Source: Vicingaceae bacterium (GTDB lineage Bacteria; Bacteroidota; Bacteroidia; Flavobacteriales_E; Vicingaceae). Taken from it: 52,610 nt of DNA. The notes under the pieces were generated by a model. The model was not told the DNA's origin, did no database searches, and worked only from the letters and a program-made list of their open reading frames with translations. Shown here one piece after another: positions 44,462 to 52,610 of the stretch (positions are counted from its first letter, which is position 1; each line of letters begins with the position of its first letter). Made by a program: the position numbers and the translations under genes. The stretch spans positions 1 through 52,610 of the forward strand of contig BPHE01000015.1 of NCBI GenBank assembly GCA_026003395.1. Reading direction: 5' to 3'.

Positions 44462-45862
44462 TTACTCGTATCCCAAAATTTTCATCATGGACTTATAACT
44501 CTGTTCTTTTGCAAACAACTTCGTTGTATAATTGCCCTCATCATCCAAATCAATAATCACGTGTTTGGGCGAAGGAATCAAACAATGCTTAATACCTCCA
44601 TACCCGCTCAAACTTTCTTGATAAGCACCGGTATGGAAAAATCCAATATACAGAGGTTCATCATCACCTTCATCGATTTGAGGTAAAAACACTTGGTTGA
44701 CATGGGCTTCAGTATTGTAGTAATCCAAACTGTCGCAGGTCAGCCCTCCAAGATTGACTCTTTTGAATGGCTTGTTCCATTTATTGATTGCCAATAAGAT
44801 GTAACGTTGGTCAATTCCCCAGGTGTCAGGCAAAGTGGTAATAAAGGAATTATCGATCATATACCATGTTTCTGTGTCGTTTTGCACTTTTTCGTCGATA
44901 ATGGAATAGATATTGATCCCACTCTCGCCTACAGTGAAAGTTCCAAATTCGGTAAAAATATTTGGCTCGGGAATTTCGTTTCGTTCACAAAAATCTTTAA
45001 TTTGAAAAATAATTTCCTCGATCATGTACTCATAGTCAAATTGAAAATTTAATGAATTTTTGATGGGTAATCCACCCCCAATGTTCAAAATATCCAGTTC
45101 GGGGCATATTTTTTTCAATTCTGCATAAACATTGAGGCATTTTAGCAATTCACTCCAATAATAAGCATTATCCTTAATTCCCGTATTGATGAAAAAATGC
45201 AGCATTTTCAACTGCACTTTTTTGTTGGGTTTAATCTTATCTTTATAGAATTGGACAATATCCCTGTATTTAATGCCGAGTCGTGAAGTGTAGAATTCAA
45301 AAGTAGGTTCTTCGTCTGCTGCAATTCTGATACCTACCGGAACACCGTCTTTTTTGAAATGTTTCAAATAGTAATCAATTTCTTTTTTGTTGTCAATCAC
45401 CGGAATGACATTAAAACCTTCATTGACAAGCTCTGCAATTTGCTCAAGGTACATGGGCCTTTTATATCCATTGCACACAATGTAATGTTCTTTGGTAATC
45501 TTTTTATTTTTGTAAAGATTTTTAATTAAGGGGATATCGTAAGCCGAGGAAGTTTCCAAATGAGCATCATTGGCCAATACTTCCTCAAGAATAAAAGAAA
45601 AATGCGAACTTTTTGTACAATAACAATAAGTATAACTACCTTTGTAGTCAACTTTTGCCATAGCCACGTTGAAAAGACGTTTGGCCCGGGCAATTTGTTG
45701 GCCTATTCGCGGAAGGTATGTGAGTTTGAGAGGGGTGCCATATTGCTTGATGATTTCCATCAAAGGGATTTGATGATAGTACAATTCATTGTCTTTTACT
45801 TCAAATCCTTCTTGAGGGAAATCGAAAGTTTGTTTTATTAAGTCATAATATGTATTCTTCAT
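44462..45862 (-). CDS. speA: Arginine decarboxylase (fold III, PLP-dependent)
   Basis: A 466-residue PLP decarboxylase of the alanine-racemase-like fold. The Schiff-base lysine is K84 in YCYCTKSSHFSF; ASSAYDIPL, the glycine loop LNIGGGLPIKNS, FGTFTVGESGINIY and GLTCDSLDYY with the second-subunit Cys-Asp complete the active site. It is shorter than the 630-residue E. coli SpeA but has the size I recall for Bacteroidota arginine decarboxylases. It converts arginine to agmatine. The divergent gene 76 bases away is a ureohydrolase that could take agmatine to putrescine, which supports arginine as substrate. A TAATTTTG element (45888-45895, - strand) may be its -7 box. Confidence 0.88.
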   Translation of the reverse strand: MKNTYYDLIKQTFDFPQEGFEVKDNELYYHQIPLMEIIKQYGTPLKLTYLPRIGQQIARAKRLFNVAMAKVDYKGSYTYCYCTKSSHFSFILEEVLANDAHLETSSAYDIPLIKNLYKNKKITKEHYIVCNGYKRPMYLEQIAELVNEGFNVIPVIDNKKEIDYYLKHFKKDGVPVGIRIAADEEPTFEFYTSRLGIKYRDIVQFYKDKIKPNKKVQLKMLHFFINTGIKDNAYYWSELLKCLNVYAELKKICPELDILNIGGGLPIKNSLNFQFDYEYMIEEIIFQIKDFCERNEIPEPNIFTEFGTFTVGESGINIYSIIDEKVQNDTETWYMIDNSFITTLPDTWGIDQRYILLAINKWNKPFKRVNLGGLTCDSLDYYNTEAHVNQVFLPQIDEGDDEPLYIGFFHTGAYQESLSGYGGIKHCLIPSPKHVIIDLDDEGNYTTKLFAKEQSYKSMMKILGYE

Positions 45863-45938
45863 AAATGTAAGTTATGTAGATTGGATGCAAAATTATGATT
45901 TAATTAAGTTAAATTATAAAAAATAAAATAAATTAACT

Positions 45939-46883
45939 ATGCCAAATATGAATCTAATTTTAAATGAAAGTGATTTGGGTGCCGGAAAAAAAGGTTGCGC
46001 CTATGGCCCGGAGGCGTTATCTTTAGAATTACTGGAGAACGATACCTTTAGATCATTGCTAAATAATGCCGTTAAAACTTACAGGTATTCGACAAGCATG
46101 ATTCATTCAAAATTTTCCGGACCTGCCAAAAACATAGATTTAATTTATGATTATCAACAACAAGTTTATCAATCAACTTTACCCTTGCTTGATAATCAAA
46201 AGAAATTATTGGTGTTCTCCGGTGATCATTCTACATCGGCTGCTACCATTGCAGCCATGAAAACTCAATATAATCCGGCCTCAACAGGAATCATCTGGAT
46301 AGATGCCCACGCCGATTTTCACAGTCCATTTACCACTCCATCGGGAAATATGCATGGCATGCCATTGGCCATTGCTTTTGGAGAAGATAATTTAGAATGT
46401 AAACGCAACGATTGTTCTGATGTAGTAGTAAATCTTTGGAATAAATTAAAATCCATTTCTCCGGGTAATTTGAAAATTCCTTATCAAAATTTGATTTTTG
46501 TGGGCCTTCGGGATTTCGAACCGGAAGAATACCATATCCTTCAAAAAAACAACATAAAAATAATCCCTCCCGATGAGTTTAACAGTATCAATGTTGAGGA
46601 TATCATTTCAACCATTACTTCACACTTGAAGTATTGCAACCACTGGTTAGTATCTTTTGATGTAGATTCATTGGATCCGGATGAAACATCCTTCGGAACC
46701 GGAACACCGGTAAAAAACGGCTTGCGATATGAAAAAACAAAAGCATTTTTAAAAAAGTTGTTTTATTTACCACAAACAAAAGTATTTGAAGTGGTAGAAA
46801 TAAACCCATTGCTTGATAATGAAAATAAAATGGCAAAATTTGCGGCAAATATCATCCGTGAAATTTTAAATGATAATTTATGA
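45939..46883 (+). CDS. Ureohydrolase (agmatinase or arginase)
   Basis: A 314-residue binuclear manganese ureohydrolase. Ligands are visible in FSGDHSTS (H97), WIDAHADFHSP (D122, H124, D126) and VSFDVDSLDP (D241, D243), with SGNMHGMPLA and GTGTPVKNGL as further family marks. Next to speA an agmatinase giving putrescine and urea is the simplest reading, but some of the loops resemble arginase, so both remain open. The start of argS overlaps its stop by 4 bases. Confidence 0.88.
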   Translation: MPNMNLILNESDLGAGKKGCAYGPEALSLELLENDTFRSLLNNAVKTYRYSTSMIHSKFSGPAKNIDLIYDYQQQVYQSTLPLLDNQKKLLVFSGDHSTSAATIAAMKTQYNPASTGIIWIDAHADFHSPFTTPSGNMHGMPLAIAFGEDNLECKRNDCSDVVVNLWNKLKSISPGNLKIPYQNLIFVGLRDFEPEEYHILQKNNIKIIPPDEFNSINVEDIISTITSHLKYCNHWLVSFDVDSLDPDETSFGTGTPVKNGLRYEKTKAFLKKLFYLPQTKVFEVVEINPLLDNENKMAKFAANIIREILNDNL

Positions 46884-48667
46884 AAAGATTGGCAGATCAG
46901 TTGCAAAAACATCTTTTAGAAATCATTCATCAACAATATAATGTAAACCTGGAACCTTCATCCATTCAAATCGAACAAACAAATCCTGCATTTGAAGGTG
47001 AACTTACCTGGGTTATTTTTCCCGTTTTAAAACTATTGAAATCATCGCCTCAATCTGTTGGAGAAACTGTCGGAAAAATTTTGATTGAAAAATATCCCGG
47101 TTTTTACCAAAAATTTGAAGTTGTCAAAGGTTTTTTAAACCTTAGTTTTACAGATCATGCATTGGTCGACGCAATGCCCGATAAAATTTCAAAATCAGAC
47201 GTAACTGCCGACACTTTGATGATTGAGTTTGCCTCGCCCAACACCAACAAACCTTTGCACCTTGGGCATATAAGAAACATTTTGATTGGATGGAGTTTTT
47301 CTCAATTGCTTGAATGGAAAGGACACAAAGTGATCAAAGCAAATTTAATCAATGACCGTGGTATTCACATCTGCAAATCAATGATTGCCTGGAAACTTTT
47401 TGCCAACGGGGAAACCCCCGAATCTTCAGGAATGAAAGGCGACCACCTGGTAGGGAAATATTATGTGATGTTTGATCAGACATACAAACAACAAGTGGAA
47501 GAAGGAATGAAAAATGGTTTGTCGAAAGAAGAAGCAGAACAACAAGCCCCGATCATGCTCCGGGCAAGAGAATTATTGAAAAAATGGGAAGAAGGAGATG
47601 AAGAAACTTTGCAATTGTGGAAAATGATGAATAGTTGGGTCTACAAAGGATTTGACGAAACGTTTGAAAAACTTGGGGTAAGCTTCGACGAGATTTATTA
47701 TGAATCCGACACATATCTCCTTGGAAAAAAAGCTGTGAATGAAGGATTGGAAAAAGGGATTTTTTATAAAAAAGAAGACGGTTCGGTTTGGTGTGATCTG
47801 ACTGCCGAAGGTCTTGATCATAAATTATTACTCAGGTCAGACGGTACGTCAGTATATATTACACAAGATATAGGAACTGCCATTGAACGTTTTGAAAAAC
47901 ATCCCGGACTCAAAGGCATTATCTATGTTGTAGGGAATGAACAAGAATATCACTTTAAGGTTTTATTTGCCATTTTAAAAAAACTTGGATATTCCTGGGC
48001 AGACAGGTGCTATCATCTGTCATATGGTATGGTTGAATTGCCCGAAGGAAAAATGAAATCCAGGGAAGGTACTGTGGTGGATGCCGATGACTTAATTGAA
48101 AAAATGATACAACAAGCCGCCGAAACAGCACAAAACCTCGGAAAAATAGATGATTTGGACGATAATCAACGCCGGAAACTTTATTTTCAAATCGGTATGG
48201 GTGCACTCAAATACTTTATCCTAAAAGTGGATCCTAAAAAAAACATGATTTTCAACCCCAAAGAAAGTATCGATCTGAACGGACATACCGGACCTTTCAT
48301 TCAATATACTCATGCCCGCATTTGCAGTTTATTGAAAAAAGCCGGATGGAATCTTGAAAATGAATCTATTTTTATCGACAAAAATTTGTCTTTTCATTTA
48401 ACACCGGAAGAAAGATCTTTAGTCAAAAAAATGATTCAATTCAATGAAATTATAGACGAGTCGGTTGCTACATACAACATTTCCATTTTAGCCAATTATA
48501 TTTATGATCTTTCAAAAACATACAATCATTTTTATCAAACCATACCCATTCTCAAAGAGTCAAACGAAGCAAAAAGAAATTATCGTCTGAAAATTTCGGC
48601 CATTACCGCAGCGATCATAAAAAACGGTTTAAACATCTTAGGCATTGAGGCCCCTGAAAAAATGTAA
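46880..48667 (+). CDS. argS: Arginine-tRNA ligase
   Basis: A 595-residue class I arginyl-tRNA synthetase. The Arg-tRNA-synthetase N-terminal domain (about 1-100) is followed by the HIGH-like FASPNTNKPLHLGHIRN, the Rossmann core with VGNEQEYHFKVLFA, the degenerate KMSKS region MKSREGTVVDADDL, and the helical anticodon-binding DALR domain (PFIQYTHARICSLLKKAG and YDLSKTYNHFYQTIP). The length and order are normal. It overlaps the ureohydrolase stop (ATGA), so arginine use in translation and polyamine synthesis are co-transcribed. Confidence 0.97.
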   Translation: MKRLADQLQKHLLEIIHQQYNVNLEPSSIQIEQTNPAFEGELTWVIFPVLKLLKSSPQSVGETVGKILIEKYPGFYQKFEVVKGFLNLSFTDHALVDAMPDKISKSDVTADTLMIEFASPNTNKPLHLGHIRNILIGWSFSQLLEWKGHKVIKANLINDRGIHICKSMIAWKLFANGETPESSGMKGDHLVGKYYVMFDQTYKQQVEEGMKNGLSKEEAEQQAPIMLRARELLKKWEEGDEETLQLWKMMNSWVYKGFDETFEKLGVSFDEIYYESDTYLLGKKAVNEGLEKGIFYKKEDGSVWCDLTAEGLDHKLLLRSDGTSVYITQDIGTAIERFEKHPGLKGIIYVVGNEQEYHFKVLFAILKKLGYSWADRCYHLSYGMVELPEGKMKSREGTVVDADDLIEKMIQQAAETAQNLGKIDDLDDNQRRKLYFQIGMGALKYFILKVDPKKNMIFNPKESIDLNGHTGPFIQYTHARICSLLKKAGWNLENESIFIDKNLSFHLTPEERSLVKKMIQFNEIIDESVATYNISILANYIYDLSKTYNHFYQTIPILKESNEAKRNYRLKISAITAAIIKNGLNILGIEAPEKM

Positions 48668-48677
48668 ACGTTTCACT

Positions 48678-49337
48678 ATGACAGAGGATCTAAGGAATTA
48701 TATCAACGGCATACGCAGAGAATTTATGCAAAAAGCCCTTTCAGAAAAGGATGTTCTATCCAATCCCTACGATCAATTTAACCAATGGATGGAAGAAGCA
48801 ATTGCATCACAGATATTGGACCCACATGCCATGATTTTGGCCACCACCGGAAAAAATCTTCAACCCTCCGTGCGTACTGTTTATTTACGCGATATCTCCC
48901 GTGAACACGGCCTTGTTTTTTATACAAATTATCAAAGCAAGAAAGGCAGGCAAATCGAAGAAAATCCACAAGTGGCTTGCTTGTTTCTTTGGGAAGAAAT
49001 AGAACGTCAGGTTATCATAGAAGGAACCGTGCAAAAGGCACCGGCGCAAATGTCAGACAAATATTTTTCTTCAAGGCCACGTGAGAGTCAAATTGGTGCA
49101 TGGGCTTCTCATCAAAGCGAGAAACTGCAGAGCAGAGATGTTTTGATGAAAAGGTTTCAAGAATTTGAGTTGAAATTTAAAAATCAGGATGTACCAAGGC
49201 CTCCCCATTGGGGTGGATATCAAATTTTTCCCCATTATTTTGAATTCTGGCAAGGGCGGCCAAACCGACTTCACGATAGAATTGCTTTTTCTCTCAATCA
49301 AAAGAATGAATGGGAAATTTTCCGTCTTAATCCTTGA
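48678..49337 (+). CDS. pdxH: Pyridoxamine/pyridoxine 5'-phosphate oxidase
   Basis: A 219-residue FMN-dependent oxidase that makes PLP. I chose the ATG at 48678 (MTEDLRNYIN) over one at 48645 inside argS because the family starts with this helix. Motifs: MILATTGKNLQPSVRTVYLRD, FYTNYQSKKGRQIEENP with the FMN-binding lysines, RQVIIEGTV, SRPRESQIGAWASHQS and the C-terminal FWQGRPNRLHDRIAF and EIFRLNP. Its last 11 bases overlap the end of the convergent CoA-transferase gene. Confidence 0.96.
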   Translation: MTEDLRNYINGIRREFMQKALSEKDVLSNPYDQFNQWMEEAIASQILDPHAMILATTGKNLQPSVRTVYLRDISREHGLVFYTNYQSKKGRQIEENPQVACLFLWEEIERQVIIEGTVQKAPAQMSDKYFSSRPRESQIGAWASHQSEKLQSRDVLMKRFQEFELKFKNQDVPRPPHWGGYQIFPHYFEFWQGRPNRLHDRIAFSLNQKNEWEIFRLNP

Positions 49338-50397
49338 TTTGAGCAACCAATTGGCGGATAGTGGTAACTTCCACTCCATCCACCTCGGTTTTTAAAACAA
49401 CATTGCCGGCCGAATGTTTTTGAAATGCTTCAGCCACATCGTAGATGCCGGCAGCCGGAATTTGTAGTTTTTTTAATTGTTCGTATAAATATTCAAATTC
49501 CAAATCTTTAATTTTATCTTGTAAAAGTTGAAATAACTCGTGACGAAATTTGACTCTCAAAGGATTGCTTGAAAATTTCGGATCGGTGGCTAACCCTGAT
49601 AAATCCAGTAAAGTGCAAAGTTTCTGAAATTGTTCGTCGCTGCCAATAGCTAGAACCAACCACCGGTTGTCGGCTGTTTTAAACAATTCTCCGTATGGGG
49701 CAATGTTTGGATGCAATGATCCGGACGGACGTGGATTAACACCTCCGGTTAAAAAATTGGTGGCTTGATTGGCCAAAGCAGCCAAAGCAGCATCAATCAA
49801 CGAACAATGTATATAGGAACCTTTTCCGGTTTTCATTCTCTTGATAAGTGCCAGTAATATAGCTTCTTTTAATTGGTGTGCTGCAAACAAATCTATGATT
49901 GCAACCGGCACCTTAAGTGGAAAATCATTTTCTTCTCTGTTTAAATACATCCAACCACTCTCGGCTTGAAGCACAAGATCGTACGCAACACGCGAATCAT
50001 CCGGACCAAAACCACTCAAATGAGCATAAATGATATCCTTTTTCAACTGTTTGACAGCATCATAATCCAGTCCAAATTTCAACAAGGTATTTTTTTTAAA
50101 ATTTGTAATGAGTATATCCGATTGCTGAATCAACAAATAAAGAGATTCGCAAGCATGAGGGTCGTTTAAATCCCATTTTTTTATTTTTTTGAATGCGTTA
50201 CAACAAGCGTAATAAGCAGATATATGTGTTGGGCTGTTTTCACCCGGAATTTTCCAGGTTCTGGTTACGTCACCGTTGGTTGCCGCATTTTCGATTTTGA
50301 TGACTTCTGCCCCACATTCTCCCAAAAAAGAAGCCACAGATGGTCCGGCCAATACTGAGGATAAATCAATGACCTGAATCCCCCGGAGAATTTTCAT
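49327..50397 (-). CDS. CaiB/BaiF family (class III) CoA transferase
   Basis: A 356-residue CoA transferase that moves CoA between carboxylic acids. The N-terminal ILRGIQVIDLSSVLAGPSVASFLGECGAEVIKIE is the family opening; DILITNFKKNTLLKFGLDY contains the segment before the catalytic aspartate, which is probably the D in YDLVLQAESGWM near residue 140. HPNIAPYGELFKTADNRWLVLAIG is a second signature. The acid is unknown. Its start overlaps the stop of the aldo/keto reductase gene by 4 bases, so they form one unit. Confidence 0.88.
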   Translation of the reverse strand: MKILRGIQVIDLSSVLAGPSVASFLGECGAEVIKIENAATNGDVTRTWKIPGENSPTHISAYYACCNAFKKIKKWDLNDPHACESLYLLIQQSDILITNFKKNTLLKFGLDYDAVKQLKKDIIYAHLSGFGPDDSRVAYDLVLQAESGWMYLNREENDFPLKVPVAIIDLFAAHQLKEAILLALIKRMKTGKGSYIHCSLIDAALAALANQATNFLTGGVNPRPSGSLHPNIAPYGELFKTADNRWLVLAIGSDEQFQKLCTLLDLSGLATDPKFSSNPLRVKFRHELFQLLQDKIKDLEFEYLYEQLKKLQIPAAGIYDVAEAFQKHSAGNVVLKTEVDGVEVTTIRQLVAQIKD

Positions 50398-51377
50398 CTA
50401 AACAGAGTTATTTCCGGCTTGTTTTGCAAAATATCTTCAATTTTTTGCAGCACTTCTTCAGTCAATTTATCGGTAATTTCAATACTTTTAAGATTTTCTT
50501 TCAATTGAGAAACTTTTGTTGCGCCGAGTATGACTGTGCTCACATGAGGATTTTTAAGACACCAGGCAATAGCCAGTTGTGCGGTGGAACAACCTAAATC
50601 AGAAGCCAGTTTTGTCAATTGTTTCACCTTCTCGATATTTTCCTTGGTCAACATTTTCTCTTTCAGCCATTGCAAATCTTTCAAAGATAGACGGCTGCCT
50701 TTGGGAATTTTAAAATCATTGTATTTTCCGGTCAAAATCCCTGAAGCCAAAGGAGACCAAATGGTGGTACCCATACCTATGGAAGAATATAAACGACGGT
50801 ATTCTTTTTCAAATCGTTCTCTTACCAACATATTGTATTGTGGTTGCTCCATCCGTGGCCCAATCAAATGGTTTTCACGGGCTATGGCATGCGCTTCCAT
50901 AATTTGTTGGGCACTCCACTCCGACGTTCCCCAATATAAAATTTTGCCTTGTTGAATCAAAACATTCATGGCATAGACCGTTTCTTCAATGGGTGTTTTT
51001 TCATCCGGTCTATGACAAAAAAACAAATCGAGATATTCTACTTGCAAGCGTTTGAGAGCTGCCTCGCAAGCTTCTTTTATTCTTTTGGCATTTAATCCTT
51101 TTTGATTAGGACCTTTACCACCCCAAAAAACTTTGCTTGAAACCAAATAAGTATCTCTGGGCCATTTAAATTTTTTCAAAATTTTGCCCATCACTTCTTC
51201 ACTCTTCCCTTGAGCATACACTTCAGCATTATCAAAAAAATTCACACCGGCATCATAAGCCGTTTTCATCAATTTTTCCGATGTCGTTTGATCAATTTGG
51301 TTGCCGAAGGTAACCCAAGAACCAAAAGATAATTCACTCACCTCTATCCCCCACTTACCTAACAATCTATACTTCAT
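50394..51377 (-). CDS. Aldo/keto reductase (potassium-channel beta-subunit-like group)
   Basis: A 327-residue NADPH-dependent TIM-barrel reductase. The catalytic tetrad is complete: D49 and Y54 in FFDNAEVYAQGKSE, K82 in LVSSKVFWGG, H122 in LFFCHRPDE. GTSEWSAQQIMEAHAIA, PQYNMLVRERFEKEY, WSPLASGILTGKYND and VILGATKVSQLKENL match the group of YghZ and Kv-beta relatives. The aldehyde or ketone substrate is unknown. It precedes the CoA transferase with a 4-base overlap. Confidence 0.92.
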   Translation of the reverse strand: MKYRLLGKWGIEVSELSFGSWVTFGNQIDQTTSEKLMKTAYDAGVNFFDNAEVYAQGKSEEVMGKILKKFKWPRDTYLVSSKVFWGGKGPNQKGLNAKRIKEACEAALKRLQVEYLDLFFCHRPDEKTPIEETVYAMNVLIQQGKILYWGTSEWSAQQIMEAHAIARENHLIGPRMEQPQYNMLVRERFEKEYRRLYSSIGMGTTIWSPLASGILTGKYNDFKIPKGSRLSLKDLQWLKEKMLTKENIEKVKQLTKLASDLGCSTAQLAIAWCLKNPHVSTVILGATKVSQLKENLKSIEITDKLTEEVLQKIEDILQNKPEITLFR

Positions 51378-51383
51378 ATTACT

Positions 51384-52362
51384 TTAATTTTCACTCAAAA
51401 ATTTTTGAATTTCCCTTTTTACAAAATCAGGATTTTCTATATAGGTAAAATGTACTGATCCGGGAACATTATGGACCAATATGTTTTTACAAGCTGCTTG
51501 ATATTCTTCGGCTGTTGGTAATGAAAGAAAATCGAGATCTCCTCTGAACATCAATATCGGTTCTGCGATTTTTTCGGCTTGAGAAGTTAAATCATATTTC
51601 AAAAGAGCTTTTTCATTCATACTTTTGATAAATTCCAAATTTTTTAATTCTTGTGCATTTAAGCGAATGTCTTTTAAAAGATAATCTTTAGCCAAGGGGT
51701 CAATCAATTGAGACATTTCCAATGAAAAAACCTTCATAACTGCAGCAGAATCCCCTTGTTTGAATTCCTTGCTTTTGTATAAATTAAATAATTCTCCTGT
51801 CATCTCTTCACTTCTTTTGCTTATCATTTCTTGCATGCGATTATTGTAAGAAATAGATGTCAATGGAAAAGGATTACTGAAAATAAGGTGTGATATTTTG
51901 TTCGGAAAAACGGATGCTGTCATTATTGCAGGGTAAAGCTCCAAAACCATGGGCAAAAATAATGCATGAATCTTTCACATATTTGTTTATCAATAGTTCA
52001 ACATCTGCGGCATATTTCTCTAAACTAAACACAGAATCTTCGGGAAAATCACTTTTGCCGGTCCCTCTGTAATCCATTGTAATAATTTGATAATCAGGGA
52101 AAATACTTTGAACGTATGTAATATAAAACCTTGAAGATAAATATCCCGGAGACGATAAAAAAATCAATGGTTTCCCTTTACCATAAACAGCCGTGTAAAG
52201 TTTAAAGCCGTCGCTGTGGATTATTTCTTCTTTTAATGGTAAGACATCCTCGGTCGTTTCCTCAATGATTTCTGCTTTTTCTGCTTTTTCTGCTTTTTTG
52301 TCATTTTCACAAGCCCAAAATGTGACTGCAGAAAATAAGGATATAAAAAGAAGTTTTTTCAT
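51384..52362 (-). pseudogene. Alpha/beta hydrolase lipoprotein with frameshift and no nucleophile serine
   Basis: From the ATG at 52362 the first frame gives a lipoprotein signal (MKKLLFISLFSAVTFWAC), a KAEKAEKAE repeat and a hydrolase domain (YGKGKPLIFLSSPGYLSS, MDYRGTGKSDFPEDS, IIFAHGFGAL). It then runs into nonsense, while the next frame continues PAIMTASVFPNKISHLIFS to the end (LMFRGDLDF, VPGSVHFTYIENPDFV) at 51384. The join is at the C run at 51931-51933; removing one base restores a continuous protein. The elbow reads A-H-G-F-G, with Gly where the nucleophile Ser should be, although the acid and histidine regions remain. So it may be a decayed gene, a non-enzyme or a sequence error in part. 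Confidence 0.75.
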
Positions 52363-52374
52363 AAAATTGATTTG

Positions 52375-52458
52375 TGCCCTGGACTGGACTCGAACCAGCA
52401 CGCTTTTGCAAGCACTACCCCCTCAAAGTAGCGTGTCTACCAATTCCACCACCAGGGC
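52375..52458 (-). tRNA. tRNA-Leu (anticodon GAG)
   Basis: On the - strand the acceptor arms GCCCTGG and CCAGGGC pair, the D region is GTGGAATTGGTAGACACG, the anticodon arm CTACT-TTGAGGG-GGTAG gives GAG, a long variable arm (TGCTTGCAAAAGCG) marks a class II tRNA and the T arm CTGGTTCGAGTCCAG is regular. The CCA end is not encoded. It lies 12 bases before the start of the lipoprotein gene. Confidence 0.93.
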
Positions 52459-52564
52459 AAATTCAACATTGCAAATCTATAATTTTTTTTCAAAATTTAA
52501 AACAACTCTCTATAGTTATTTGTTATTTCTCTACATACAAATATCATGTTTAGGGTTAAAGTAA

Positions 52565-52610
52565 TTAAATTTCTGTCAACGCCATCACATTTTCCTGCGG
52601 GTCTCTTAGG
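52565..52610 (-). CDS. Possible 3' end of a VOC/glyoxalase-family gene
   Basis: The last 14 codons before a TAA at 52565 read LRDPQENVMALTEI. This is like the C-terminal 'DP.GN...L.E' strand of glyoxalase/bleomycin-resistance (VOC) proteins, where it contains the last metal-site glutamate. Only 45 bases are visible, so this is a weak call. Confidence 0.35.
   Translation of the reverse strand, partial: LRDPQENVMALTEI

Noticed and set aside
49327-49337. Overlap of pdxH and the CoA-transferase gene as a sign of a wrong stop
   Set aside because: Both C-termini match their families (EIFRLNP for PdxH), so it is a true short tail-to-tail overlap.

Overview
The window looks like chromosomal DNA of a low-GC Bacteroidota bacterium, most likely a member of Flavobacteriia or a close relative. 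I cannot place it in a genus. The grounds are a type IX secretion (T9SS) C-terminal sorting domain, promoter candidates of the Bacteroidota -33/-7 type (TTG or TTTG, then TAnnTTTG), fused alpha/beta 2-oxoacid dehydrogenase E1 proteins, a DUF4271-like membrane protein, weak Shine-Dalgarno signals and A-rich start regions. All genes look chromosomal. I saw no CRISPR array, transposase, phage gene or replication origin.

Layout. 1-4672 (+) is the end of a surface-polysaccharide locus: Wza-like export protein (cut by the window edge), Wzc-like chain-length/tyrosine kinase, RfbC and a WecA/MraY-type glycosyl-phosphate transferase. 4931-16091 is mostly + strand metabolism: a degenerate isopentenyl-diphosphate-isomerase-like Nudix protein, aconitase, a frameshifted class III aminotransferase (- strand), a spermidine-synthase-like protein, MltG, a sodium/solute symporter and a fused E1 alpha/beta. 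16092-16977 is an 886-base gene-free stretch with two copies of a cruciform-forming repeat plus other hairpins. 16978-19209 (-) holds folD and ffh. 19460-23054 (-) is a putative copper/metal module: a small Cys-containing membrane protein, an outer-membrane barrel-like protein, an MbnP-like lipoprotein and an MbnH/MauG-like di-heme protein, with a strong terminator between the last two. 23100-28821 (-) holds a TPR/beta-propeller/SPOR protein, YqgE, an alpha/beta hydrolase and a second fused E1. 28885-31028 (-) is a compact acyl-carrier-protein cluster with two acyltransferase-like proteins of unknown role. 31190-36534 (-) is a tightly packed run: O-antigen-ligase-like protein, CtpA, YidD, RnpA, HemD and DUF4271. 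36617-42270 (-) holds the B12-dependent ribonucleotide reductase NrdJ, preceded by a multi-helix inverted-repeat element, then a T9SS-exported trypsin-like endopeptidase and a small secreted protein overlapping its start. 42344-49337 holds uvrB and speA (-), divergent from ureohydrolase, argS and pdxH (+). 49327-52610 (-) holds a CaiB-type CoA transferase, an aldo/keto reductase, a frameshifted lipoprotein hydrolase, tRNA-Leu(GAG) and the tail of a possible VOC-family gene.

How the genes work together. SpeA and the adjacent ureohydrolase would make putrescine from arginine via agmatine. The polysaccharide genes at the left edge and the O-antigen-ligase-like protein further on probably serve the same envelope. 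The MbnP/MbnH pair follows the known pairing in which a di-heme enzyme oxidises a tryptophan of its partner to make a copper site. The strongest leads for new biology are the metal module with its shared N-terminal Cys motif and internal terminator, the structured element before nrdJ, the ACP/acyltransferase cluster and a palindrome over the putative uvrB promoter. Two genes carry single-base frameshifts, so either real decay or sequence error is present.
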